Source: Ustilaginoidea virens (lineage: Eukaryota > Ascomycota > Sordariomycetes > Hypocreales > Clavicipitaceae). Taken from it: a DNA stretch of 64,000 nt. The notes beneath the pieces are model-generated. The model saw only the letters and a list, made by a program, of their open reading frames with translations. It did no database searches and was not told where the DNA came from. Location: assembly GCF_000687475.1 (NCBI RefSeq), contig NC_057321.1:620001-684000 (forward strand). The letters run 5' to 3'. Below are positions 31,701-41,487 of this stretch, piece after piece. The first letter of the stretch is position 1. Each line of letters opens with the position of its first letter. Position numbers and translations under genes: made by a program.

Positions 31701-33618
31701 GATATTCATCAGCTGCTATAGGGGCAGGAGTAGGGCTAGTAGCCACTACGGGATTTTCGCTAGTCGTAATAGCAGGCTCTTCGCTAGTCGTAATAGCGGG
31801 AGAGTTGGTAGTAGGGCTAGTAGCCTCTACAGGTTCCTTACTAGTCGCAGTAGTAGGAACGGGGGTAATAGTGGTTTCCTCAGGATCACTATAATCAGCA
31901 GGGTTAGTAGGGCTAGGGACCTCTACTACTATACTATTAGTATAGTGGCTGCAAGGTTGATGCAGTAGTGGTGTGTCTATTCCTTTCTGTGGAAGGAAAA
32001 AGCCGTATTTTTCGAAGTTAAAAATGCCGATGCATTTACGGCTTGCTGACCAAAGCTGATTTTTAATTAGTACCCCTTTAGCGGCATAGTGCTTTACACC
32101 GCTAATAATGTTAATATCCAAGGTAGGAATATATAGGGCATTTTTGAGCTCTATAATACCCCATTTCGTAGGATTAACGCCCTGTAGCACAGTAAATCGT
32201 GCTGTGCCCCAACCAGTAGGGGAAATAGGGCCGCCACCAGTAGTAATTACAGGCTTATCATTCTTCTCAAAATGGTGAAAAGTAGTGAAATGCTTCTTAT
32301 CATTAACAATATGACAAGTGGAGCCTGTATCGTAAAGGAGGGCATCCTTCGGGGTCCTGCCGCCTGATTTAGCACTATAGCTTATAGCTAAGGGCTGGTT
32401 ATCAGTGGATATAGTGGAAGAAGAATAAGATATATTAGTATCCTGGGTATTATAGTTGCCTATAATAAAGGCCTCAACATCTTGCTGTTTGCTGCTATTG
32501 TTAGAGTCTTGTTTCTTCTTCTGTTGCTGCTTCTTTTTCCTATTATTAGTAGAATTATTCTTGCTATTATTAGTAGAAGCGGCATTAGTAGACCCTTTCT
32601 TAGGGTCCTTGGAAGCCTTAAGCTGCTTAGGGTTATTAGCAGCTACCTTAGAAGACCCTTTAGAACGCTGTTCTTCTAGTAGGTCAACCATAAAATACTG
32701 GAGGTTAAATTTGCTGCTGTTAATAACACCTTGGGCGCTATAAGCCCTAATCATAGAGCGTTGGCGTTCCGTCCAGCGGGTAAATACCCCCTCTACAGCC
32801 CAAAGATACTGGTTAACTTGGTCGAAAGAGTCGATTTTAGAACCTAGAATTCTAAGGCGAGAAATATAGCTGTTAAATTCGCTGTTAAAAGCCTCTAAAG
32901 TGCCTTTATAACCGGTAAGTGTAAGGGTGTGAAAGGTAGGGTATAAGTGTGCCCGCTGTACTTCTGGTGAGTGGCAGTACTGGGCCACTAGCAGAAGGTA
33001 AGCTTCCTCTGGGTCATTACACCAGTCTATAGCCTCTGCAGCTTCTTCACCACAGCTATTCTTTAGCATTAGTAGTAGAAGTGCCTGCTCAGACTCATCA
33101 AAATGCCTTGCTATAGAGGGGTCGTTAACAAAGTTAGCTATTTTAAAGGCCCTGAGTTGTATTGTAAGGGCCTGCTTCCACTGGTCGAAATTATAGGGGC
33201 TTTTTAGCTTCTGAGACTCTTTAAAGCGGTTGGCAGTCTTAGCTAATTCCTTAATAGCCCCATCACTAATTTGGTTGGTGATAGTTGTTGGTGGCGTTGT
33301 ATAAATAGGCTCTTTACCCTTATATTTTATAGGCGTAGAAGGTTGGTCGATTTCCATAACGTCAGCTTCACTATCATCATCTTTAGTGGTAGTCTTAGTG
33401 GAAGGTCCAGCTTCAGTGGCTTTAGTAGACTTCTTGTTAGTAGCCTGGGTAGCCTGGGTAGCCTGGGAATCGTTATTTTGCCTACTAACTAGGCCCTGTA
33501 TAAGGTCAGTTAGTATATTCATCTGGGATTTCATATCGTCCATATCTAGCTGTAGCTGTGCATTAGTATCAACTTCAGTATCGGATTCAGGGACCTTATA
33601 GGATCCTGACTCTGCCAT
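28702..33618 (-). CDS. Copia Gag-Pol polyprotein, intact single frame
   Basis: 1638 residues from the ATG at 33618-33616. Makes the particle protein and the enzymes for retrotransposition. Gag covers about residues 1-400 and lacks a CCHC zinc knuckle; a basic Asn/Lys/Gln-rich stretch (NNRKKKQQQKKKQDSNN) stands where one would be. Protease: LLYDTGSTCH with Asp430. Integrase: His/Cys module WHVRLGHI...CLACIQAK from about 645, then the acidic triad in EGDTF, HYDGGNE and EQNGLAERS to about 830. A low-complexity Thr/Asn/Pro linker follows (SIPDPTNSTNPTN). RT: ARLVVKGFMQVEGKDF, QIDFIGAFLN and catalytic YVDD (Asp1322, Asp1323). RNase H: YSDSDFAGCKET from about 1487 and YCDNQG near 1565. The end KHTLLKFRYIRE...PADGLTKPL is typical of copia. 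All catalytic residues checked are present and no frameshift is seen, so it may be active. Confidence 0.95.
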   Translation of the reverse strand: MAESGSYKVPESDTEVDTNAQLQLDMDDMKSQMNILTDLIQGLVSRQNNDSQATQATQATNKKSTKATEAGPSTKTTTKDDDSEADVMEIDQPSTPIKYKGKEPIYTTPPTTITNQISDGAIKELAKTANRFKESQKLKSPYNFDQWKQALTIQLRAFKIANFVNDPSIARHFDESEQALLLLMLKNSCGEEAAEAIDWCNDPEEAYLLLVAQYCHSPEVQRAHLYPTFHTLTLTGYKGTLEAFNSEFNSYISRLRILGSKIDSFDQVNQYLWAVEGVFTRWTERQRSMIRAYSAQGVINSSKFNLQYFMVDLLEEQRSKGSSKVAANNPKQLKASKDPKKGSTNAASTNNSKNNSTNNRKKKQQQKKKQDSNNSSKQQDVEAFIIGNYNTQDTNISYSSSTISTDNQPLAISYSAKSGGRTPKDALLYDTGSTCHIVNDKKHFTTFHHFEKNDKPVITTGGGPISPTGWGTARFTVLQGVNPTKWGIIELKNALYIPTLDINIISGVKHYAAKGVLIKNQLWSASRKCIGIFNFEKYGFFLPQKGIDTPLLHQPCSHYTNSIVVEVPSPTNPADYSDPEETTITPVPTTATSKEPVEATSPTTNSPAITTSEEPAITTSENPVVATSPTPAPIAADEYQKLLQLAGIWHVRLGHIGIQLLKKTCANTPGLPNLNKVKDADFRCLACIQAKKVRKPSKDAIPNPAKCLDIIEGDTFAISPMPYNKRPVALILVDRKSRFRWLYLLPNREGTVVFKALQSFIQSLQVRYGKTPVEFHYDGGNEINKMLSDWLVEQGITFNTSCPYIHEQNGLAERSIRVIADRLRATMAWSRLPSNLWSAVITGVVMLVNITAVTNRPSSPYQELLKDYDQITPEHYPDLINLRAIGAAIEVLIPHEKRVKSRKLAPRTEPGRLLATLGNNTYLVYLLKKKVVTKTTFITFIHQNEGIGPISSGLEGDFHRGQNIGSEGVSSREPAILLDDLESIPDPTNSTNPTNITNNNIILDDLKSVPGIINTTPTIQSPATAKDDLIDILTSLTPADLAGPTGPAGPAIPAGPTNPTSPTDLFPDQDLYHLIWDSCYKAKRKLAKNADGTPNSWKDVLQSPEKDLWIKALFKEFEQLLDTKVFQFIPKSSVPIDRKIIRNRPVFRVKKDANNQPIKYKARLVVKGFMQVEGKDFQHTYASTSIPPTWRVILALAASNNWEIEQIDFIGAFLNSELSETIYMDIPDGFLEFTESLLTDSKLWSNIQRQRLLTLLKEAGFDPSIKQAILLKKALYGLKQAPREWQHRLKDLISSEGFLPLASDAAVFYNKQTSTFIVTYVDDCLLVGPNITYINQLKRKFHKVYAIEDRGPASFFLGVQIIRNRKEGLLWLHQAQFIAEVLAKFGLQDTKPQLIPLQPGILNEFSGKDLSPTDQSLYQSLTGTIMWLMMMTRPDLAFPTQYLSRFMSKATNVHLNAAKGSFSYLKGTENLAICFTKSNQQPIIAAYSDSDFAGCKETSKSTGGFLTTINSGPISWRSKRASLVVLSTLEAESDALLETIREVQWLSNLCKELEIDILRPIPLYCDNQGSISNSNDPNQHARTKHTLLKFRYIREQAQLGLVKITYLPTNSMPADGLTKPLAGPKFTRFRELLGLRAC

Positions 33619-33865
33619 AGTGGGCAAAAAGGGTTTAAAAATCCGTTGAAAAATGGTGCCGATAGTTGTAAAACAGAGGAATAACTAGCTGAATAGCTAG
33701 CAAAATAGTCGAGTAATAAGCTGGAAAGTCAGTAAATATAGTGGCTAGTAGCCTACTATAAAAGGTAACCGCAGAATATAGCGGTAGGTCTCAGTATAAA
33801 AGCACAGATGCCGTAGGCGTTGTGCAAGTCCGTATTATAGCGTTGGTGTTTAAGGTGCTTATTTA

Positions 33866-33962
33866 GTGCCGTAATATAAAGGTGCCGTAAGTGCCGTAGG
33901 TGCCGTAGGTGCCGTGGGTGCTATAGGTGCCGTAATATAAGAGGTGCCGTAAGTGCCGTACC
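33866..33962 (-). repeat. GTGCCGTAG 9-bp repeats in the leader of the intact element
   Basis: About seven copies of GTGCCGTA(A/G) lie between the primer-binding site and the start codon, with further single GCCGTAGG or GCCGTTA words scattered to about 34200. They are part of the genomic RNA leader. Confidence 0.78.
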
Positions 33963-34347
33963 AAAAGTGCTATAAGTGGAAGAGTATAACAGGTGCCGTA
34001 CAGTGCAGTGGGTGTCGTGCACTAGGTGTAAAAGTGTTATACAGTGGTATAATGTGGTAGATATCACACTATAAAATCCGTAGGTACCGTAGGTTACGCC
34101 GAAAAATAACGTAAGGTTACGCTAAAAGTGCCGTGAGGTTACGCCGTAAATTGCCGTTAGGTATGCCGTTGATTGCCGCAGGGTAATGCCGTAGGTAATA
34201 GAGGGTAAGCCAAAGGTGATAATAGGTAAGCGAAGTTAATAAGGGTAAGCCGAAGATACCAAAAGATAGCTATATTAGTAGTACTAATAAGCAAAAGAGA
34301 CCAAGGGGTGAACACAAAAAGGTAGGGTAAAAACAAAGAAGTAAAAA

Positions 34348-34362
34348 CCCGGGCTCATAACC
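34348..34362 (-). promoter_or_regulatory. Primer-binding site complementary to the anticodon arm of initiator tRNA-Met
   Basis: Plus strand CCCGGGCTCATAACC directly abuts the 5' LTR (34363). It corresponds to the anticodon stem-loop of initiator tRNA-Met (CUCAUAA loop with CAU anticodon), so the primer would be a 5' half-tRNA cut in the anticodon arm, as known for Drosophila copia and yeast Ty5. Confidence 0.82.
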
Positions 34363-35082
34363 TATTGCAATTCTCAAGGTCACTATAAAAGCAGAGCCTT
34401 ACTAGCTAGCTAGATGGCACAAGACTGTCTGCGACCTGTGAACTAATCTTAGTATAAATACTAGATTTTTCACTAAGTCCTAAGACTATACAAGTGCTAT
34501 AAAGCAGGGCAAGTGTAAAGGCAAGGCAAATATAAGATAACCAAAAACGCAGGGAAGGTGGAAGTTAAGAGGCATGTAGTGCATTAACAGGTTCGATTGT
34601 GCTGCCCTTCTACTATCTAGAAAGAAGGGGAAAAGCTATCCTATATATACACGAAGGAGGGGTGGGCCCAGGCATCCAAGGTAGCCAGTAAGAAAGCTCC
34701 CCGTAATGCTTGCTATGCCACGTATATAATACGTCAGCAGCCCCACTATATCCAGCCTTTCCAACCACCCTAACCACCGCACTAGTAATTAGCCACCACG
34801 CTAGTGACTAACCACCACGCTAGTGACTACCCACCACACTAGTGGACTAGCCACCACACTAGTAGGCCCACCACGCTAATTTAGCAATGCCACACCTTTT
34901 TTAATAAGGCCTACCTTACTTGATATACAGTAAATAATCCACTGAAAATCCTAAGGTAAAAGGCAAAGGCCTAAGGTTGGTAAGACTACCGTAAGTCCAA
35001 GAGGCGGTATAATGGTCAGAAGGTTAGTAGGCCAGTAGGGCATTAGGCCAGCAGCCTAGTAGGCTACTATAGGATTTTAACA
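34363..35082 (-). repeat. 5' LTR of the intact copia element, 720 bp
   Basis: Same length as the 3' LTR and identical by eye except one base. On the minus strand, TATATATAG at 34650-34642 is a candidate promoter TATA box. Confidence 0.93.
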
Positions 35083-35087
35083 GGGAT

Positions 35088-38000
35088 ATTAGGCGCTAGG
35101 CTCCTACTCTTTAGTATTCCTTAGGTATTTTGCCAGGTTTTCTCAATACTACGACTTTAGCTTCCTAGAACTATATTAGGTAGTAACCAGTTCTGCATAT
35201 AGCATTAAAGAGTATTATTAAGGCTCTAAAAACCGGTTCTCTATAGGCTTTAAGGAATCCCACCGGTATACCATTAGGGCCTAGTGCTTTCCAGCTGGCT
35301 ATATATCGGAGGGCATTATAAATATCTATTTTAGAGAATTCGTCTTTAGGGGCGAATATTATATCGGTAAGGCAAGGGAATCGCAAATCTAGGATATCAT
35401 CAAGGGTGGCTATTAATATCGGGAAGAATCTTTCTACTAATACTTCTACTTTAGAAGAATATATTTTTGCTTCTTATATTTAGGCTCCTTCGCCTTAGAA
35501 AAATATAGGGATTTCTCTTAATTCTAAGGGGAGTCCACTATATATCTAAGCCCATTTCTCTAGGGACCATAGGTCTGTATTTTTCGTTATAGCCTTATTG
35601 ACGGCTTCTCTCTATATCTAGCGCCTTTCCTATTGGATAACCTTAGTTTAGTTTATCTCTACTCTTTATACTATTAACTAGTTGAGGCTAGTATAGTCTT
35701 TTTTCTAATTCCTTATAGCCTTACGGGCCGCTATTATAGCCGACTATACTTCCTAGGTCCACTATAGGGCCCTTCCTAGCGGTTTAGTTCCTCTTTTAGG
35801 CGTAGCAATATTAGCGATAGCCTACAGTTAGGTCGTAAGCTATTAGGCGAAAGCATCGATCTCTATAGGGGACTAAGGTAGGTACGAGGCATATAGGATA
35901 GCTATCCTAACTTCAGCTTCAGCTCAAGCGAGGATTTTATTAAGTTTCTTCTATTAGTATATCAGCAGTAATTTACGAAACTCGTTTAGTCCTATTTCTA
36001 CCTAAATTACCTAAGGGATATAATCAGATCCAATAATATCTGCCGCCCCTATAAACTCTACATTAAGGTCTCCTATACTCTATGCATAATCGATAGTGCT
36101 ATCACATTTGCCTAGGGCTTATCTAGTTATCTCTCCCTATAGTATTATAAGGGTTAGCTTCTATTTTAATACGAATTCGAAGAGGGTATTATAGCCTAAA
36201 AAGGTTTTATAAAAACGGTCCCACATAAGGTGGTAGATATTAAAGTTACTAGTAAAAATACTATAGGGGCGAGGGGTAGTTTAGGCGAATTCCTAAAGGG
36301 GGGTAGACCAATTTAGGGAAGGGATTAGGGAATAAACAGAATAAATATCGGTATTTTAGAGTATAATACAGCACCAGTCTGGACCTAAGTCTATTGCCTA
36401 AAAGCTAAAAGCGTATCTTTTATAAATATAGATCGCTACGCATCTGCCGTAAGCAGCTACTTAATATCTACCAAGGCTGGAGTATAAGGGGAGTCTATCT
36501 AGGGCTACGAATTCCTAGAGGGCGATAATATCTAGTTCGGATTCGTAGTTAAAGGTAAGGTACGCTAATAGTGATTTCTTTTATATATTCCAGTATAGTA
36601 CCTCTATCATTAGTATTAGGGCTAAGGGGTCGGGGCTCTCAGTATATTAGTAGTAGTAGGCTCGGATGAGTCAAATTAGAAAAACGCAGCAATATTACTA
36701 CTACTATTAGTCCTCTCGGGGGCAATAGAGCTTTCTTTACGTAATTTACTAATTTATTTTCTTAAGGAGTCCTCCTTTAGGGAGTTACTAGCGAGGCATC
36801 TATAGCCCCTATCCTCCGGGATAGAAGGGGGAGGCATCAATAAGGTGCCAGTAATTACAAACTATATTAGTCTAGTACTATAAGCCTGTCTTACGATATC
36901 CCATTGCCTGTTCACTACGGGGCAAAGTCAAGACCAGGCCGGATAGGGTCCCTAGCAGTTAAGGCAGTACTCTCTTTTATTACTAATAATACTAAGGCAG
37001 TCTTTATCTCTATTAGGGTATCTCTCCGCGCTATACTATCTATATCGAAGGGTCTCTATACAGTAATTCGCAATATATCCGAATTTAAAGCATTAGTAGC
37101 ACTATCTTAGGTGGATAGTTTTATCGTATAGTTCAGCCTCAAAGATTTCTACTTAGTAGATAACTCCAGTCTTACAGAATCGGTTTACTGCTTCTACATT
37201 AGTTACTCCAATAATTAGGGGGGCTCTCGTTACTTCTTCGCAGGGTTTCCTTATAGCAATTCTACTAATGCCAAGGCCATTAGCTTAAATTAGGTTCAGT
37301 TTAATATCTTCAATAGGGACATTCTTAGAGAATCGGATAAAAAATCCTTTAATAATAATACTAAAGATACAGATATTTAGTGCAGCTCCTATACCGAATG
37401 CAAAAGGGATCTAGGTGGTTTCTATAGTAAAATGGGATGTAGCTTCTGCAAAGGTGACGACTATATCTCCGCTATAGAGTCGGCGAGCGGCAATAGTATT
37501 AATACCTCTAGTAGTAGTATTTACTGCTTTTACAATCTCGATAGGGGTTCTCTATTGTAGGTTCTCAGCAATACTATCTCCTTTAATTATTATTTTACAG
37601 TAGATTCTCAGCGGTATAAGTAAGGTAGTCGGTCTAGGTAGTGCAGTCGTTAGTATGACTTTAGCAGCGATACTAGCCTAAGTCGTTCTAGAGGGGGTCT
37701 TTAAGGCAAAAGCTTTATTTATAGCGCTCTCTACTACTTTTTCCAGATTATCAGTTATAATAAGGTTCGAATTCGGGTTCAGGGCGGGATTAGTTCGGTT
37801 AATACATTTAATGCTATCGACCAAGCTAGTAACAGCATTCCACATATTTCCCAGCGTGGCTGCCGGAATATAATCTGCGATCTTTTGGTAATACTATTTA
37901 AGCAATTCGGTTTCTTCTCGGGTTCCTGCATTAGTTTGTGCGATATTGCCGCTAATTCATCTATAATTATCGTTAGCGATAGTAATACGGTGGTTATAGT

Positions 38001-38220
38001 AGCTCGACTCGAGTCTACCCCTATTTCCTCTATCTAAGTCTATAATTTCCGCCGCCTCGACCGCGCCTTCCTCCCGGTGCCGATGCGCTATCGGCGGACG
38101 GGGTAAGACGAGGTAAGGGATTGATTTAGCAACTTTTTGATTATTTTAGGGGTATATTCGCGCCGGTACCGAGGTGCGGGCGAAATCGCGAAAAGTTTTT
38201 TCTTATAATTCGGCCGGTAT
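35088..38220 (-). mobile_element. Tad1-like LINE, 5' part (ORF1, endonuclease, start of RT), RIP-degraded
   Basis: On the minus strand, ORF1 remnants around 37160-36930 show two zinc-knuckle-like patterns in which Cys or His positions read Tyr and stops interrupt. The endonuclease block near 36040-36011 reads ADIIGSDYIP, the SDH box with His changed to Tyr. The RT start at 35386-35171 is an open stretch with SWKALGPNGIPVGFLKA, typical of LINE RT. The 5' end (38040-38220) is richer in CpG than the rest. Readable pieces are separated by TAG/TAA stops. The element ends at 38220 beside the second TTTCTACA(TA)n. Together with 17984-21366 and 27564-27867 it totals about 6.8 kb, a normal size for Tad1-like LINEs. 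Confidence 0.82.
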
Positions 38221-38249
38221 TTTCTACATATATATATATATATATATAT
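38221..38249 (+). repeat. Right target-site duplication of the LINE: TTTCTACA(TA)n
   Basis: TTTCTACA plus about 21 nt of TA repeat, matching 17953-17983. GC-rich flanking DNA resumes within 60 bp. Confidence 0.75.
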
Positions 38250-40691
38250 TTACTTACTTATTTTATCTACATTTTGATTCGCATGTTTATTTATTTGGTT
38301 TCCTCGTTTTCTTTCTTTCTTTTTTTCCCATTCCGCCTGCCGCCGCGGCCATGTGCAGGCCCCTGGGCGGCCGCAGAACAAAGGCAGCTGACAGCGCGCT
38401 GTGCAGCCCCAGCCCAAGCTGTCATTTCGACAACCCGCACAATGACTGCCCGCTGACACATACATGCCATGTTGGAGTCGAGTGACGCGGAGGAGCAATG
38501 CGGGACGGAATTGTTTGGCAACGCGTGCCGGTGCGCACCGTACGTAGACGGCGGCAGAGCGGTGATGTTTGCTGGCATTAACGTTGACATGAAGGGGAAC
38601 CGACTGGACCAGACCAGACACGTTGGCGAGCCGCAGTCGCTGTCGCTCTGCCAGTCGCTGGGGTCCAAGGGATACGTACTCCGTACGAGAGCCGGTGTCG
38701 TTGATGAAAGCCAGTGCTGAGAGCTCCGATGTGCTGCCGACTGCTCCATGCCGGTGCAAGCTTTGGTACTTAATGTACTCCGTACCCAGGCACAATGAAG
38801 CCAGCCTGCCGAGACAAGAACGCAACCTGGCACCTGTCGACGAGTGGCCGAGACAACTGCACCAGCTGCTTTTCTGCCCGCCTCGACGGCCAGACAGAAT
38901 AAAGAGTAGCCAGACCGCTGCGCACAAGCACTAGCCCTCGCGCTAGTCCTCGCATCTAAAGTCCTTATTGGAATCCCTATCTGGAGTCCTATCTGGTTTC
39001 CCATCTTGAGTCCTGTCTGGTATCTGGAGTCCTGTCCTGTCCTGTCCTGTCCTGTCCTCACCGCCCCGCAAGGTCAAGCCGTGCCCCCACCCCCAACGCG
39101 GTCATCTGCCTTAAAAACGCTGAGTTGGCAAGTCCACCGCTCCGCGCCTGCGCCCCTCTACGCCCACCCCGCGCCCCGCGCCCCACCCACCCCACCTGCC
39201 CCGCTTCCCATGCCTTGGCGGACGCAAGCTTTCATGTTCCCACATGCATCTGCATATGCATATGCATCAACCATCTGCATCAACCATCAACTACCTATCA
39301 ACCCGCATCCCACACACTACACACTACACACTACACACCACACACCACTTGGCCTGCAGCTGGCATTCGCGCATGCCCCATCTCCGACGCACCCCCGTCG
39401 CAGGCCTCCCCTCGTGGCCCGCCAACCCGGGCCCGAGACACAGCCGTGTCAAGCGCCTGGCTTTGCTCGGGCGAAGCCGCCGTGCTTACCACCTGTCTTG
39501 TCTCCTCGTCATCCCGTGGACGCGGCCAAGCATGCGGGCCTTTTTTTTTTTTTCCCACGCCGTGTTTCTCCGCGGCTTGAGCCGGCCGCCGAAGTTGTCG
39601 CTCGCTTCAGCTAGTTAGTGGCCCGACGACTTTGCCCGGAGACCGTGGCGCAGCGTAAACAAAGTCGACGGCATGCCGTGGGCAAATCTCGATGTTTTTG
39701 GAAGTCCTTGCGGTGGAGGGACGCTCGTGTCCAGATCGGGTGACGACGCGCATGTTTTGTCTTGGTGCGTCGACGTGGCTGGCGCCGTTGCACTACTGCA
39801 CAGCGGTAACGAAGTTCATGCACACGCCCGACCGGTTGGGCGCCAGCCTCGAGTCCTGGGCAGATAGATCGGGCAGAGTCGAAGCCCGCTTGTTGAGATG
39901 CGGACAATGCGGACAATGAGCACGAAGCGGCAGACGAGGCGGCAATAAGGCGGCAACAAGGCGGCAGGTGCTGGGCTGCTGCCCTGGGTCAAGCGCGTTG
40001 CTTGCATACGGGCTTGCATGCGCAAACGGACCGCGGAACGGACTACCCCAGGCGGAAATGCGCTTTACGGGGGGGGGGGGCAGCGCTCGTCATTGCAGCA
40101 GGATTACCTCGTGCGCTGTTTCTGGCCGTCGGCCTACTCGGACCATGGGCCATGGACGCGACCAATTGCTCGTGCTGGGAGCGAGGGACGCTCGTATTCG
40201 GGCTTGTCGAGTGCGATGGCATGAGAGTCTGTTGAAATCGGCGCCATCTGGAATGGTCGTATGCCTTGTGCCGTTGCTCTGGACGCTCTGGACAAAGATT
40301 CACAAGCTATGGAGCGTTGAAGGTGGAAGCGCGAGGTGGAAGCAAATGGTGAAGGCGGTGAAAGCATCCTGTTTGTAAACGAATTGGCGCAGGAAGTCGG
40401 TTGACACTTGGCCATGACATGTTGGCGTCGATTCGTAGAAAAGTCATGGAATGAAGTCGTGGAATACCAGAGACGGCATGCCGCTTGCTGACTCAGTGTG
40501 GCAGACATTGATGACTCACGGCCGAGCCGCGCAGTGACTCGATCGGAGGGGCTGTAGCCCTTGTGCCTTGTACCCTTGTACCTTGTACCCTCGTACCGCT
40601 GCCTCGTCATCAAATCGACTTCGTCCAAGAGGACGTAGCATCGCCTACTTTGGCGTTGTCAAGCGCGGCGTCATTCTGCTTTCACGGCCTC
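38250..40691. other. Intergenic region right of the transposon island, no gene supported
   Basis: GC-rich DNA with many overlapping short frames on both strands and no domain motif. It holds a CCTGT run (about 39026-39058), a CACACTACA run (39308-39350), a GCATATGCATATGCATC palindrome-like stretch near 39250, two GTACTCCGTAC motifs (38676, 38775), a 12-G run near 40070 and CTTGTACC repeats at 40559-40600. The right end is the promoter of the CHY-finger gene. Confidence 0.5.
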
Positions 40692-40806
40692 TTTTATCGA
40701 CGTCTTTATCGACGTCTTTATCGACGCCTTTATCAGCATCTTCAGCATCTTCAGCATCTTCAGCATCTTCAGCATCTTCAGCATCTTCAGCATCTTCAGC
40801 ATCTTC
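40692..40806 (+). repeat. 5' leader repeats of the CHY-finger gene
   Basis: Four copies of TTTATCGACGTC (12 bp; 40692-40735) are followed by about eight copies of CATCTTCAG (9 bp) up to 40806, ending 40 bp before the ATG. The 9-bp repeat keeps the frame open upstream (Ser-Ser-Ala), but no ATG precedes it, so I read it as untranslated. Confidence 0.85.
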
Positions 40807-40846
40807 ACCTCTTCACCTTCACCACAGCATCACCGACTCGTCCGCC

Positions 40847-41453
40847 ATGATCTCCCACACACCGCACCCCGGCCCCCCGCACACCCGGAAACAAGCCGTC
40901 GCGGCCCCCCCGCCCGCCCGAGTCGTCCCCAAGCCGGCGCCCCCGTCCCACGAGCGGGACCCCCGCGCCTACCAGCTCGAGCAGCTGCGGCGCAGGTTCT
41001 CGCCGCGCGAGTCCACCGCCGCCGACGGCACCTCGTGCCTGCTGTTCCGGCTGAAGCCCTCGGACCCCGACTTCCCCTTCGAGCTGGCCCATCTCGAGTG
41101 CGAGGTGCGCGTCCCGCCCGGCTACCCGGCGCACAGGCCGGCCCTGCGCGTGCGCAACGGCAACATCCCCCGCGGGTTCGGCATCAACATCGAGCGAGGG
41201 TGGGACAGGCTGGCGGCCGAGGCGGGCGGCGGGGCCACCTTGCTCTCCGTCGTCAACGCCCTGGACAAGAGGCTGGAGAAGCTGCTGTCTGAGGAGAAGG
41301 CCGAGACGGTCAAGCTGGTCGCGTTTAGGGATACGCGCCACCTCGGGGGCGGGGCGGCGGCGGGCCCGGCGGCCGGCGCCAAGGAGGAGGGGGCGCGAGC
41401 GGCAGCAGCAGCAGCGGAGGCACGCGCGCCGGCCGCCCAGCAGGAGGAGCCGC

Positions 41454-41487
<34 letters not shown>

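Larger units (their letters stand above)
27868..35082 (-). mobile_element. Complete Ty1/copia retrotransposon, apparently intact (7215 bp)
   Basis: Flanked by the 5-bp duplication GGGAT (27863-27867 and 35083-35087) inside LINE reverse-transcriptase sequence. Two 720-bp LTRs (27868-28587 and 34363-35082) differ by eye at one base (28249), so the insertion is recent. Element-sense order on the minus strand: 5' LTR, primer-binding site matching half of initiator tRNA-Met, leader with 9-bp repeats, one 1638-codon Gag-Pol frame in the order Gag, protease, integrase, RT, RNase H (copia order), polypurine tract AGAGGGGG, 3' LTR. A TATATATAG promoter-like site lies in the LTR (34642-34650, minus strand). 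It shows no RIP-type stops, unlike the LINE around it. Confidence 0.95.

Noticed and set aside
34348..34362. Possible tRNA-Met gene (CTCATAACC anticodon-loop match)
   Set aside because: Only the anticodon arm is present; no acceptor stem, D arm or T arm around it. It is the retrotransposon primer-binding site.
40568..40846. 93-residue N-terminal extension of the CHY protein
   Set aside because: No ATG in frame upstream of 40847; the extension is made by a 9-bp leader repeat.
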